In this document: positions 6,981 through 17,380 of the stretch, piece by piece | Layout: every line of letters starts with the position of its first letter | Numbering within the stretch: the stretch's first letter is position 1 | The notes under the pieces: model-generated | What the model was told of the DNA's origin: nothing | Database searches by the model: none | The model's input: the letters and a program-made list of their open reading frames with translations, nothing else | NCBI GenBank assembly: GCA_018969015.1 | Contig: JAGWZE010000016.1 | Coordinates: 1-64,000 of the forward strand | Direction of reading: 5' to 3' | Length of the DNA stretch: 64,000 nucleotides | Source of the DNA: Alphaproteobacteria bacterium | GTDB lineage: Bacteria; Pseudomonadota; Alphaproteobacteria; Caulobacterales; Aquidulcibacteraceae | Made by a program: the position numbers and the translations under genes

Positions 6981-7927
6981 GCGCCGAGGCGCCGCCGGGC
7001 CGTGGCGAGATCCTCGCGGATCTGGGCGGTGAGGGCGGCGAAGTCGGGGAACTTCCGTTCGTCGCGCAGGAACGCCACGAGCTCGACCTCGATCTTGCGG
7101 TCGTAGAGATCGCCCTTGAAGTCGAACAGATGGGCCTCGACGAGCGGGGCCGCGTCGCCCGCGACCGTCGGCTTGACGCCGATATTGGCGATGCCCGGGC
7201 GCGGCGCGCCGTCGCCGATCTCGACGCGCACCGCATACACGCCGAAGCGCGGGCGCACATAGGCCCCGAGCGGAACATTGGCGGTCGGCACCTCGATCGT
7301 GCGCCCGCGCTGGAAGCCCTGCGTGACGACGCCCTCGATGGCCCAGGGGCGCCCGAGCAGTGTGGCGGCCTCCTCGAGATCGCCCGCGGCGAGCGCTTCG
7401 CGGATGGCGGTGGAAGAGACCTTCGCGCCGGGATGCGCCGCGTCGTCGACGGCGTCGACGACCACCACGTCATAGCCGTTGCGCGCGCCGTGCCCGGCGA
7501 GAAAATCCACATCGCCCGCGCGGTCCTTGCCGAAGCGGAAATCGAAGCCCACGACGACGGCCCGCGGCGCGATGCGCGCGCACAGCACGTGATCGCAGAA
7601 CGCTTCCGGCGAAAGATTGGAGAGCGCGCGATCGAAGCCGATCTCGACGAGCGCGTGCACGCCTTCGCCGGCCAGTGCGCACGCCCGCTGCCCTGAACTC
7701 TGCAGGCGGAACGGCGGCCCCGCCGGCTGGAACACCTCGCGGGGATGCGGCTCGAACACGGCCGCCGCCAGAAGCCCGCCGCGGGCGCGCGCCGCCGCGA
7801 TCACGGCCTGGTGGCCCTTGTGCACGCCGTCGAAATTGCCGAGCGCCAGCGACGCCCCGCGCAGATCGTCCGGAATCGGCGCATCGGCGCGCACGATCCG
7901 GAACCCCGAGCCGGGCGGAAAGCTCAT
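6977..7927 (-). CDS. ribF: bifunctional riboflavin kinase / FAD synthetase
   Basis: 316 residues. The N-terminal FMN adenylyltransferase half shows LALGNFDGVHKGHQ, HPREVF and VVGFDFRFGKDRAGD. The C-terminal riboflavin kinase half shows GVVTQGFQRGRTIEVPTAN and later GVYAVRVE. The enzyme phosphorylates riboflavin to FMN and adenylates FMN to FAD. The start at 7927 is fixed by the ATGA overlap with the stop of the MaoC gene; the longer open frame upstream is only the shadow of MaoC. Co-translation of ribF with a MaoC-like gene is probably convenience, not pathway. Confidence 0.95.
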   Translation of the reverse strand: MSFPPGSGFRIVRADAPIPDDLRGASLALGNFDGVHKGHQAVIAAARARGGLLAAAVFEPHPREVFQPAGPPFRLQSSGQRACALAGEGVHALVEIGFDRALSNLSPEAFCDHVLCARIAPRAVVVGFDFRFGKDRAGDVDFLAGHGARNGYDVVVVDAVDDAAHPGAKVSSTAIREALAAGDLEEAATLLGRPWAIEGVVTQGFQRGRTIEVPTANVPLGAYVRPRFGVYAVRVEIGDGAPRPGIANIGVKPTVAGDAAPLVEAHLFDFKGDLYDRKIEVELVAFLRDERKFPDFAALTAQIREDLATARRRLGA

Positions 7928-8352
7928 GCCGGCCGTCGCGGCGCGATCACGACCGCTTCGCCCTCGGCGACCGTTTTGCCGTCGACGGTGCAGGTGCAGG
8001 CGAGGGTGACGCGGCCCTTGGCCTCGTCCAGCGCCGTGACCTCGACCTTGGCGTCGACGGTGGCGCCGAGTTTCACCGGGCGGCGGAAGCTCAAGGTTTG
8101 CGAAACGTAAATGGCGCCGGGGCCCGGCAGGCGCGTGCCGAGCAGCGCGGAGATGTAGCCGGCCGAGAGCATGCCGTGGGCGATCCGCTCCTTGAACGGG
8201 GTGGTCGCGGCGTAGGCGGCGTCGAGATGGACGGGGTTGTCGTCGCCCGTCACGTCGGCGAACGCCTTCACGTCGGCCTCCTCGACCTTGCGGGACAGCT
8301 CGGCGCTCATGCCGACGCTCAATTCTTCGAAAAACAGGCCCCGAACGGTCAT
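7924..8352 (-). CDS. MaoC-family hydratase (R-specific enoyl-CoA hydratase type)
   Basis: 142 residues forming one hot-dog fold. The catalytic pair is visible in DDNPVHLD (Asp and His, about residues 38-42), followed by RIAHGML, the standard MaoC/PhaJ pattern. Such enzymes hydrate trans-2-enoyl-CoA to R-3-hydroxyacyl-CoA, feeding fatty acid breakdown or polyhydroxyalkanoate synthesis; the exact substrate is not readable. It is the first gene of a two-gene unit with ribF (4-bp overlap) and is divergent from cheY across about 105 bp. Confidence 0.85.
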   Translation of the reverse strand: MTVRGLFFEELSVGMSAELSRKVEEADVKAFADVTGDDNPVHLDAAYAATTPFKERIAHGMLSAGYISALLGTRLPGPGAIYVSQTLSFRRPVKLGATVDAKVEVTALDEAKGRVTLACTCTVDGKTVAEGEAVVIAPRRPA

Positions 8353-8457
8353 GGCGGCAGATCACCCCTTGCTTACTTTACCGAATTTTATCGTGGGCTG
8401 GGCTAGAGGCGAGATCAAGCAGGCAAAACGCCGGGCAGGGCCAAGGGAGAATTCGGA

Positions 8458-8844
8458 ATGGCCGTCGACATGTCGATGCCGATCCTCGTTGTGGACGACT
8501 ACAATACGATGGTTCGCATCATCCGGAACCTCCTCAAGCAACTGGGGTTCGAAAACGTCGACGAAGCGTCCGACGGCCAGGCGGCCCTCGCGAAGATGCG
8601 CGACAAGCCCTACGGCCTCGTGATCTCGGACTGGAACATGGAGCCGATGACCGGCTTCGAGCTCCTGCAGACCGTCCGCGCCGACGAGAAGCTGAAGCCC
8701 ACGCCCTTCATCATGGTCACCGCCGAGAGCAAGACCGAGAACGTCATCGCGGCGAAGAAGGCGGGCGTGAACAACTACATCGTCAAGCCGTTCAACGCCG
8801 CGACCCTGAAGCAGAAGATGAGCTCCGTCATCGGCGATTTCTGA
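8458..8844 (+). CDS. cheY: chemotaxis response regulator CheY
   Basis: 128 residues, a single receiver domain with no output module. The acidic pair Asp13/Asp14, the phosphoacceptor Asp58 (VISDWNMEP), the switch Thr88 (MVTAES) and Lys110 (IVKPF) are all present. WNMEPMTG is the classical CheY sequence around the phosphorylated Asp. CheY-P binds the flagellar switch protein FliM to alter rotation. The cheZ gene follows after 48 bp, so signal and dephosphorylation are encoded together. No kinase or receptor gene is in the window, so this pair sits apart from a main chemotaxis cluster. Confidence 0.93.
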   Translation: MAVDMSMPILVVDDYNTMVRIIRNLLKQLGFENVDEASDGQAALAKMRDKPYGLVISDWNMEPMTGFELLQTVRADEKLKPTPFIMVTAESKTENVIAAKKAGVNNYIVKPFNAATLKQKMSSVIGDF

Positions 8845-8892
8845 TCCGCCGCGCCGTCGCTGCTCGCTTCCCATCGTCAAAGAGGTCCTTTC

Positions 8893-9558
8893 ATGGCCGC
8901 CGTCGAAACCGCCCAGCGCGTCCGTGAAGCGCTCAACTCGCTCAACCGCGCCGACCTCAAAGATCCGCGTCTGATGGAAGTGCTCGATCTGTCCGAGCAA
9001 CTCGTCGACGCCATGCAGGTGTTCTTCTCCTCGCTGGACCGCACCGTCCACCAGGAGTTCCGCTACATCGCGACCTATATCGCCCGCACGCGCCAGGAAA
9101 TCTCGGCGCTGCGGCCGAACGACATCCGCGAGGCGCGCCTGCCCAGCGCCGGCGCCGAGCTCGAGGCGATCGTCAAGAACACCGAGGACGCCACCAACAC
9201 GATCATGTCGGCCGCCGAAGCGATCATGGCTGCCGATCCGTCGGCTCCGGACTATGGCGACGTCGTCAACGCGCACGTCCTCGACATCTTCCAGGCGTGC
9301 TCGTTCCAGGACATCACCGGCCAGCGCGTGCAGAAGGTCGTCGATACGCTGCGCCACATCGAAGGCCGCGTCGCCCATTTCGCGAAGGTCATGGGCGTGC
9401 AGGACGCGCCCGTCGAGGAAAGCGAGCGCGACCGCCGCAAGCGCGAGCTGCTGCTCAACGGCCCCGCGCTCGACGGCCCCGAAACGAAGCAGGACGACAT
9501 CGACGCCCTGTTCGCCGGCGCCGACGCGAAAGACGCGATCGACGCACTGTTTCCGTAA
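8893..9558 (+). CDS. cheZ: protein phosphatase CheZ
   Basis: 221 residues, close to the family length of about 210. The long helical body ends in CSFQDITGQRVQKVV near 137-151, the CheZ active-site region; the Gln in FQDITGQ is the catalytic residue that helps dephosphorylate CheY-P. The C terminus carries two copies of a DxIDALF motif (about 202-207 and 215-220). In CheZ the end of the protein is the amphipathic peptide that docks on CheY, so two docking-like segments are unusual. It forms an operon with cheY. Confidence 0.92.
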   Translation: MAAVETAQRVREALNSLNRADLKDPRLMEVLDLSEQLVDAMQVFFSSLDRTVHQEFRYIATYIARTRQEISALRPNDIREARLPSAGAELEAIVKNTEDATNTIMSAAEAIMAADPSAPDYGDVVNAHVLDIFQACSFQDITGQRVQKVVDTLRHIEGRVAHFAKVMGVQDAPVEESERDRRKRELLLNGPALDGPETKQDDIDALFAGADAKDAIDALFP

Positions 9559-9588
9559 GGCCCGCCACGTCACGGGCGCTGCGCGCCC

Positions 9589-9708
9589 ATCTTCCCCCGC
9601 ATGCGGGGGAAGTGGCCCGAAGGGCCGATGGGGGGCGTCGTGATTGGCGTCGCCGCCCCCCCTCAGTCAGCCTGCGGCTGACAGCTCCCCCGCAGGCGGG
9701 GGAGCACG
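9589..9708. repeat. intergenic palindromic repeat, family B copy 1
   Basis: A short perfect hairpin (CTTCCCCC-gcatgc-GGGGGAAG) is followed by TGGCCCGAAGGGCCGATGGGGGGCGT. After a spacer come a reciprocal CCCCCC arm and a second hairpin (GCTCCCCC-gcaggc-GGGGGAGC). The same unit recurs at 61758-61872. It sits between cheZ and the convergent M28 gene and may also act as a bidirectional transcription barrier. Confidence 0.8.
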
Positions 9709-9718
9709 TGAAGAAGCC

Positions 9719-11410
<1,692 letters not shown>

Positions 11411-11448
11411 ACGGATCATCCTTGTCGTGACCTGGAGAAAACGTCGGA

Positions 11449-12219
11449 TCAGATCGCGGTCGCGCCGCCATCGATGACGAAAGTCTGGCCGGTGGTGAAG
11501 GCGCCGGCCTTCGACGAGAGGAACACCGCCATGCCGGCGATCTCGTCCGGCTCGCCGATGCGCTTCAGGCACGAATGCGCCGTCGCCTGCTCGAGGATCT
11601 TCGGATTTTCCCACAAGGCGCGCGCAAAATCCGTCTTCACGAGGCCCGGCGCGATCGTGTTCACGCGCACGTTCGAGCCGCCGAACTCCAGCGCCAGATT
11701 GCGCGCCAGCTGCATGTCCGCGGCCTTGGAGATGTCATAGGCGCCGATCACGTTCGAGCCCTTCAGGCCGCCGATCGACGAGATGATGACGATCGAGCCG
11801 GACTTCCGCTCCACCATCTCCGGCGCGACCATCTGGATGATCCAGTGGTTCGAGATCACGTTGTTCTGCAGGATCTTCATGAACTGATCGTCGGAGATCC
11901 CGCCCATCGGCCCGAAATACGGGTTCGACGCCGCATTGCAGACGAGGATGTCGACCTTGCCGAACGTCGCGCGGGTCTCGTCGACGAGGCGCTGCAGCGC
12001 GGCCTTGTCGGCGATGTTGGCGGGGACGGCGATCGCGGCCTTGCGGCCGACGGCGGCGTTGATCTCGTCGCGCGCCGCCTCGCAGGCGTCGGCCTTGCGG
12101 GACGAGATGACGACGTTGGCCCCGTGTTCGGCGAGGCGGTGCGCGATGGCCTTGCCGATGCCGCGCGAAGAGCCGGTGACGATGGCCGTCTGGCCGGAAA
12201 GGTCGAACAGGGTGGACAT
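11449..12219 (-). CDS. SDR-family oxidoreductase (DHRS4-like)
   Basis: 256 residues. Cofactor motif TGSSRGIGKAIA at 16-27, CNAASNPYFGP in place of the usual NNAG, active-site Ser-Ser then YDISK, and the closing VRVNTIAPG and TGQTFVIDGG segments. The NAASNPYFG sequence is typical of the group around mammalian DHRS4 and of bacterial relatives near acyl-CoA catabolic genes. Substrate unknown. It is encoded just upstream of the M28 peptidase on the same strand, with no obvious functional link. Confidence 0.85.
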   Translation of the reverse strand: MSTLFDLSGQTAIVTGSSRGIGKAIAHRLAEHGANVVISSRKADACEAARDEINAAVGRKAAIAVPANIADKAALQRLVDETRATFGKVDILVCNAASNPYFGPMGGISDDQFMKILQNNVISNHWIIQMVAPEMVERKSGSIVIISSIGGLKGSNVIGAYDISKAADMQLARNLALEFGGSNVRVNTIAPGLVKTDFARALWENPKILEQATAHSCLKRIGEPDEIAGMAVFLSSKAGAFTTGQTFVIDGGATAI

Positions 12220-12344
12220 GCGTTTCCTCGTTTTTTGGATGGCCCGGCGGGGAGCCCGTCTCGCGGCGGGACCTTAGGACCGGGCGCCGGTCCAGGGCAA
12301 CCACGCGGCGGCCTGGACGCCCGGGCGCGCCGGCGGCATGCGCC

Positions 12345-13202
12345 TCAGGCCAGGGCGGCTGCGGCGTAGCGCGCCGTGGCGCCGGCCTTGGCGAGCGTCG
12401 CGGCCACCCCGGCCGGATCGAGCAGGCCGTCCTTCAGCACGGCCTCGCCGTGAATGCCCGTGGCCACGAATAGCGCGTCGACCCCGTGGCCGTTCGCGCC
12501 CTTCACGTCGGTGCCGGCGCCATCGCCGACGGCGAGGATGCGGCTGCGGTCGATCGATCGCCCGGCGACGGCGGCCAGCGCCGTTTCGGCCAGGGCATAG
12601 ATCGGCGGATGCGGCTTGCCCGCCATCACCACCCGGCCGCCGCGCGCCTCGTACTCGGCCGCGACGGCGCCCGCGCACCAGACGAGCCGCTCGCCCACGC
12701 GCACGACGATGTCCGGATTGGCGCACAACAGCTCCAGGTCGCGCGCCCGCGCGGCATCGAGCAGGGGGCCGTAATCCTGCGGCGTCTCGCGCAACGGATC
12801 ATCCAGGCCGGAGATCGCGAGAAACGCCGCCGCCGCCGGGTCGCGTGTCTCGGCAAGGCCGAGCCCCGCCCAAAGTTCGCTGTCGTCGTCCGGGCCGATC
12901 CGGTACATCGGGCCGGGCGCGCGCCGCGCCAGCTCCACCCGGATCGCGTCGCCGGAGGTGACGATCTCGTCCCACGCGTCGCGCGGCACGCCGAGCGCGT
13001 CGAGCTGTCCAGGGATCGGGTCGCGCGGCTTCGGCACGTTGGAGATCAGCACCACGATCCCGCCGCGGGCGCGGAAGCGCTGCAGCGCCGTCACCGCGGC
13101 CGGGAAGGCGCGACGCCCGTTGTGGACGACGCCCCAGAGGTCGCACAGCAGGGCGTCATAGCGATCGGCGATCGCGTCGAGGCTGGAGATGATGTCGGTC
13201 AT
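12345..13202 (-). CDS. HAD-superfamily class IIA hydrolase, TIGR01459-like
   Basis: 285 residues. Motif I is CDLWGVVHNG with nucleophile Asp21 and Trp at the position where most HAD enzymes have Asp (Asp-x-Trp). Motif II is VLISNVPKP, and motifs III/IV are MAGKPHPPIY and ILAVGDGAGTDVKGA. This combination marks the alphaproteobacterial TIGR01459 group, whose substrate is unknown; related class IIA enzymes include NagD and 4-nitrophenylphosphatase types. The Trp replacement may change phosphatase efficiency. Confidence 0.85.
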   Translation of the reverse strand: MTDIISSLDAIADRYDALLCDLWGVVHNGRRAFPAAVTALQRFRARGGIVVLISNVPKPRDPIPGQLDALGVPRDAWDEIVTSGDAIRVELARRAPGPMYRIGPDDDSELWAGLGLAETRDPAAAAFLAISGLDDPLRETPQDYGPLLDAARARDLELLCANPDIVVRVGERLVWCAGAVAAEYEARGGRVVMAGKPHPPIYALAETALAAVAGRSIDRSRILAVGDGAGTDVKGANGHGVDALFVATGIHGEAVLKDGLLDPAGVAATLAKAGATARYAAAALA

Positions 13203-13252
13203 GCGCCGGGCGTGCCCGAGCGGGGCCGCGAGGTCAACCGAGGCGGATGCCG

Positions 13253-14548
13253 CTACCCCGCGGCACGCCCGAAGAAGCCCTTCGGCGGCGCGGTGGCCTC
13301 CATGAGGCTTTCCTTGATGGCGCGCGCGGCGCCGAACAGATGGCCCTGGGCGTAGGGGAGGTCGAGATCGAGGAGCTCCGAGACCGTCGCCTCGTCCTCC
13401 ACGAACTCGCCGACGAGGTCGACGCCATAGCGGCGGAACACGGCCGTGACGTCCCGCGGCGCGATCTCGCGCGCGATGTTGGACTTCGGCCGCACGCCCG
13501 CATGGACGATCTGATCGATCACCATCGACGCCGGCGCCTTGAAGTAGCGCACCCCGGCGCGTTCGAGGTCCGGCAGATCGATCGCCAGCGACTTGGCCTT
13601 GTCGATCGAGAAGAAGAAGCCGAGATCGGCCAAGCGCGCCATGGCGCGGGCCTGCGCCGCCGTGCGGCTCTCGAAGGCCTCGTGCGCGATCTCGAACACG
13701 ACGGCGCCGCCGAGATCGCGGTTCTCGTGCATGAAATCGAGGAACTGCGGGAAGAAGCTTTCGTCCGAAAGCGAGCGCGGCGAGAGGTTGCAGACGATGC
13801 CGATCCGGCGATCCTGCGCCATCAGCTTGCGCACGATCTGCACCGCGCGGAACAGCAGCATGTTGTCGATCGTCGACATCATGCCCGCCTGTTCGGCGGC
13901 GGGAATGAACTCGGACGGCGCGATCAGGCGGCCCGTGGAGTCGCGCAGGCGCGAGAACCCCTCGTAGAACGCGGTCCGGCGCTGCGGCAGCGCCACGATC
14001 GGCTGCATGTGCAGCTCCACGCGGTTCTCGAGCAGCGCCTCGCGCACCATCTCGATCGGCGAGAGCTGGCGGGACGGCGCCGCGGCGTTGGGCAACGCGA
14101 CGCGCTTGATCTCCTCGAACCGCATGTCGAGCGAGCGGCCAAGGCGATCGACCAGGGCTTCCAGCGCACGGACTTCGCCGCCGCCGGCCGGCTCGGCGCG
14201 GCGCAGCGCGACTTCCGCCACGCGGTCGTCGAGCGTGTCGAGCCGCTCCGCGACGATCGACACGTCTTCGGCGATTTCCTTGTGCAGCGTCCGCACCTTG
14301 TCGATCTCGCCCTTGAGGCGCTTCTCGGTCGCGCGGACGGCGCCCGTGGCGTGGGCGGCGGTCAGCGCGGCGTGCGTGACGGCGAAGGCGGCGAAGGTGG
14401 CGAGCCCGCCCAGCGTCGCACTTGCGCCGTCCCCGCCGCCGATGACGGCGAGGGCGACGCCGACCGCCGCCGCAAGCACGGCGTAGGCGACGTAGAACAT
14501 GGCGTGGGCGATCAAGGGCATCGAATCGCTATTCTCTCTCGCCACCAT
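13253..14548 (-). CDS. TipF-like membrane protein with degenerate EAL domain
   Basis: 431 residues. Two hydrophobic segments (about 13-37 and 45-69) are followed by a charged coiled-coil (about 72-150) and a C-terminal EAL fold (about 165-415). This is the order in Caulobacter TipF, a c-di-GMP receptor that helps place the flagellum at the new pole. The EAL signature is Glu196-Gly-Phe, and the DDFG-type loop is replaced by SIDKAK. Catalytic phosphodiesterase activity is therefore unlikely, while ligand binding may persist. The presence of cheY and cheZ shows the organism is flagellated, which fits. The assignment rests on architecture, so no symbol is given. Confidence 0.75.
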   Translation of the reverse strand: MVARENSDSMPLIAHAMFYVAYAVLAAAVGVALAVIGGGDGASATLGGLATFAAFAVTHAALTAAHATGAVRATEKRLKGEIDKVRTLHKEIAEDVSIVAERLDTLDDRVAEVALRRAEPAGGGEVRALEALVDRLGRSLDMRFEEIKRVALPNAAAPSRQLSPIEMVREALLENRVELHMQPIVALPQRRTAFYEGFSRLRDSTGRLIAPSEFIPAAEQAGMMSTIDNMLLFRAVQIVRKLMAQDRRIGIVCNLSPRSLSDESFFPQFLDFMHENRDLGGAVVFEIAHEAFESRTAAQARAMARLADLGFFFSIDKAKSLAIDLPDLERAGVRYFKAPASMVIDQIVHAGVRPKSNIAREIAPRDVTAVFRRYGVDLVGEFVEDEATVSELLDLDLPYAQGHLFGAARAIKESLMEATAPPKGFFGRAAG

Positions 14549-14619
14549 GCCACACCGGGCAGAGTTGACGCAGTCTTAACCAAACCGTTCAGAACGCGGG
14601 CCGTCGGGCGAGGCGGCGG

Positions 14620-15198
14620 TCAGGCGTCGGCCGCTCGCGCCTTTCGAATCGCCCGGACGACGCCGATGCGAAGCGCGAGATACTGGATCGCGAAAAGCAC
14701 GACCATCGTCGTCATCGGCGCGACGGCGGCGAACGTCGCCCAGACCTCGACCGGCGCCGTCGCGGCCACCGCCGCGTTCGCCCCGGCAAGGCCGAACATC
14801 GTCGCCGCCCAGACATACCCCCACAGGCGCAGCGCCCGCTCCGACAGATGGGGCCGCGCGATCGGCGGGACATAAGGGCTCTGCCAGCCCGGCTTGAGCA
14901 TCGTGGCGCCGACGGCGGCGAACACCAGCGTCGGCTTGATCATCACGAAACGCGGGTCGTGCGTCATCAGTGTCGCCCCGCCGAACACAAGCACCAGCGC
15001 AACGCTCAGCCACTGCAGCGCCTCGACCGGCACGCGCCGCGCCAGGTTCCACGCGATGTGCCCGACGCCCATCGCCATCGCGACCGCGGTCGCCACGAGC
15101 GGGCCGCCGCCGAGCTTCAGGATCGCGATGAACAGGAGGGTCGGGAACAAGTCCCGCAGGATCGGTCGCGCCGCATGGAGGAGCGGCGGCAGGGTCAC
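14620..15198 (-). CDS. yciB: YciB/IspZ-family inner membrane septation protein
   Basis: 192 residues from a GTG at 15198 whose GTGA overlaps the stop of the GNAT gene. Five or so hydrophobic helices are visible, with the family segments PTLLFIAILK, VFGGATLMTHDPRFVMIKPT and VWATF near the end. YciB proteins sit in the inner membrane and affect envelope synthesis and septation; biochemical activity is not settled. The length matches the family (about 180). It is encoded with a GNAT acetyltransferase, probably by chance. Confidence 0.85.
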   Translation of the reverse strand: MTLPPLLHAARPILRDLFPTLLFIAILKLGGGPLVATAVAMAMGVGHIAWNLARRVPVEALQWLSVALVLVFGGATLMTHDPRFVMIKPTLVFAAVGATMLKPGWQSPYVPPIARPHLSERALRLWGYVWAATMFGLAGANAAVAATAPVEVWATFAAVAPMTTMVVLFAIQYLALRIGVVRAIRKARAADA

Positions 15199-15779
15199 GG
15201 CGCAAGTCCAAGCCGGCGCTCGAGCCCGATTTTCACCGCCGGCCAGTCCTCTCGGATTACGGAGAACCAGGCGGTATCGCGATACGTCCCGTCCGGCCGC
15301 AGCATGTGGCGGCGGTGGATGCCCTCGAACGTGGCGCCCATCTTCAGGATCGCCGCGCGGGACTTGGCGTTGAGCGCATCGGTCTTGAGTTCGACGCGCT
15401 CGGCGCCGGCCGCGAACGCGGCGTCGAGCAGCGCCAGCTTGCAGGCCGGATTGACCCGCCCGCCCTGGACGTCGGGCGCGTACCAGGTGGCGCCGATCTC
15501 GACGCCGGCATGGTCCGGGCGAATGTTGAGGTAGCTCGTCTGCCCGACGAGCCGGCCCTCCGCCTCGACGGTATGGGAGATCGCAAGCCCGGCCGCGTGC
15601 TGGGACAGCCACCAGTCGAATTCCTGGTCCCAAGCCGCCGGGGCGTGCGCGGGCGGGCGCGGCCACCAGCGCCAGATCGCCGGATCGGCCGCAGCCGCCC
15701 GCAGGCCTTCCCGATGCGTCGGGTCGATCGGGTGCAGCCGCACGCCGGCGACCGCGAGGAGGCGGGGGACGAGCTTCAT
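15195..15779 (-). CDS. GNAT-family N-acetyltransferase (RimJ/RimL-like)
   Basis: 194 residues. The N-terminal LHPIDPTHREGL, the central GQTSYLNIRPDHAGVEIGATWY and the CoA-binding region with RVELKTDALNAKSRAAILKMGA match the Acetyltransf_3 type that includes RimJ/RimL and small-molecule acetyltransferases. The target is unknown. It overlaps yciB by 4 bp (GTGA) and starts 17 bp before the end of the next upstream gene on the same strand, so it may belong to a longer transcript starting at 17100. Confidence 0.82.
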   Translation of the reverse strand: MKLVPRLLAVAGVRLHPIDPTHREGLRAAAADPAIWRWWPRPPAHAPAAWDQEFDWWLSQHAAGLAISHTVEAEGRLVGQTSYLNIRPDHAGVEIGATWYAPDVQGGRVNPACKLALLDAAFAAGAERVELKTDALNAKSRAAILKMGATFEGIHRRHMLRPDGTYRDTAWFSVIREDWPAVKIGLERRLGLAP

Positions 15780-15796
15780 CGCCCCCTGGCTTAGCC

Positions 15797-16666
15797 TCAG
15801 GCTTTGATGCGGTCGAGCACCAGCGCCTCGCTCAGCAGGCCCGACTTGCGCATGAACGCGGCCATCGATTCATACGTCGTCGTGATGAGCTGCTTGCCCT
15901 GGTCGTCGGTCTTGAGGCGCGAGTCCGCCATCGGTCCGAGCAGCCGCTGCACCGGGCCCACGTCCACACGCGTCGGCTTGAAATGCGCGTTGAGGTTCGC
16001 GCGGATCTGCGCCGGGTCCGTGGTTTCCCAGGCCGCCGCCGCGACGACGTCCAGCATGAACGAGTTGCAGTTCTGGTATTTGCCGTCGAGCGGATTGGCG
16101 ATCAGCGAATAGGCCGGATTGTGCAGCGCCGCATAGGTCGGGCTGCCCATGATCGCGAGAATGCGCCTCTGCATTTCCGGGCTCGGCGCGATGATCGCGA
16201 CGTCGTCCACGGCCGAGCCGCGCACGAAGTCGATCGGGAAGTCCTGTGCGAGATAGGACTGGTCCTTCGCCAGCGTCGTGCCGTCGCCGTGGTAGAGATT
16301 GTAGACGGCGTAGCCATAGACGGTTTCGCCCGTCGGCTTGGTGATCGGCACGTAGGCCCAGAACGCGCCGTGGGTGTACGAAATGCCCTTGGGCAGCTTG
16401 TCCCGCGGGCGTCCGGTGCGGAACACGATCGCCAGCCGCACGCCCTTCGCCGCCAGCGTCTCCTCGACCTGCTTGGCGAACTTCGCCGCCTCTTCGATCG
16501 TGAGGTGCGGGTTGGGCGTGCGCCCGCTGAACCCGGAATCGGCGAGCGGCGCGGAGGCGTCGCCCTGGCGCGTCGACCGGGATTGTGCGCCGGCTGGCGC
16601 TGCGGCCGCCGCCGCCGCAAGGCCGAGCAGCAGGAGGCGGCGGTCGATCTGGGCCTGCGGCGTCAT
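15797..16666 (-). CDS. DUF2145-family exported protein
   Basis: 289 residues. The N terminus has a twin-arginine pair before a long hydrophobic stretch (DRRLLLLGLAAAAAAAP), so export through Tat or Sec is likely. Conserved parts include VRLAIVFRTGRPRD, the YTHGAFW segment, YAVYNLYHGDG and a late NCNSFMLD. This matches DUF2145, a family of exported proteins without known function that resembles papain/NlpC-like folds in its spaced His and Cys residues. The start overlaps the stop of the upstream small Gly/Ala-rich gene by 4 bp, so both are co-translated. Confidence 0.75.
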   Translation of the reverse strand: MTPQAQIDRRLLLLGLAAAAAAAPAGAQSRSTRQGDASAPLADSGFSGRTPNPHLTIEEAAKFAKQVEETLAAKGVRLAIVFRTGRPRDKLPKGISYTHGAFWAYVPITKPTGETVYGYAVYNLYHGDGTTLAKDQSYLAQDFPIDFVRGSAVDDVAIIAPSPEMQRRILAIMGSPTYAALHNPAYSLIANPLDGKYQNCNSFMLDVVAAAAWETTDPAQIRANLNAHFKPTRVDVGPVQRLLGPMADSRLKTDDQGKQLITTTYESMAAFMRKSGLLSEALVLDRIKA

Positions 16667-17100
16667 TGCGGGCGCGCTCCCGTCGGCGCCGCAACGGGCG
16701 TGTAGGGCACGTTCGGGGCCGGCTGCGGGGCAGGGCCCACGATCACGTCCTTGGAAATGGAGAGCGGCTTGTTCGCAAAGTCGGAGGCCGCGCCGGCTAC
16801 GCCCAGCGCCGCCGACCCGGTCTGCGCCACCGATCCGCCGATGACGGGCGCGCCCGCGGCCGAAAGCGCCGCGCCGCCGCTCATCGCGCCGGCGCCCGCA
16901 ACGCCGAGGGGGATCGCCACCACGCCGACCGCCGCCTTCAGGCCGTTCTCGCCGATGGCGCCGACCGCGACGCTCGTCTGTTCCGAAGCCGCCGAGGCGT
17001 TGCGCTCCGACTGCGCGAAAGCGGGCGCCGAAAAGGCCAAGGCCGCCATGGCCGCCACCGCCGCGGCGCGGGGCGAAACGAGACGCTTGAGACCGTGCAT
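16663..17100 (-). CDS. small exported Gly/Ala-rich protein
   Basis: 145 residues from ATG 17100. A clear signal peptide ends at about residue 29 (AFSAPAFAQ). The mature part has a low-complexity stretch of Gly, Ala, Val and Ser suggestive of a membrane-inserting hairpin (about 50-95), and a Pro-rich C-terminal tail. No family recognised. It is translationally coupled to the DUF2145 gene through a 4-bp overlap, which suggests the two exported proteins act together. Confidence 0.65.
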   Translation of the reverse strand: MHGLKRLVSPRAAAVAAMAALAFSAPAFAQSERNASAASEQTSVAVGAIGENGLKAAVGVVAIPLGVAGAGAMSGGAALSAAGAPVIGGSVAQTGSAALGVAGAASDFANKPLSISKDVIVGPAPQPAPNVPYTPVAAPTGARPQ

Positions 17101-17380
17101 CACATTCTCCGGATCACTCAGGATCAGCCCTGATCGCCAGCGTTTGGGACGCTTTTGCGGCGACGCAACACACGGTTGCTTGGCGCGGCCTGTCGGCGCC
17201 CGCCAGCCGCGTCGCTCGGTTTGGGCGGAGCCCCATGCGAGATCGGCCCCGCCGCCGCCTGCCGCAACGTGACCTGGTCGCAGCGGATTGCTCCGCGGTG
17301 TGGCGGCGCTAAGGTGCGCGCAGACACGTAGCGCAACGCACGCATCGCATCGAAAGCGCGCACCCGGGAGGAGAGACGCC

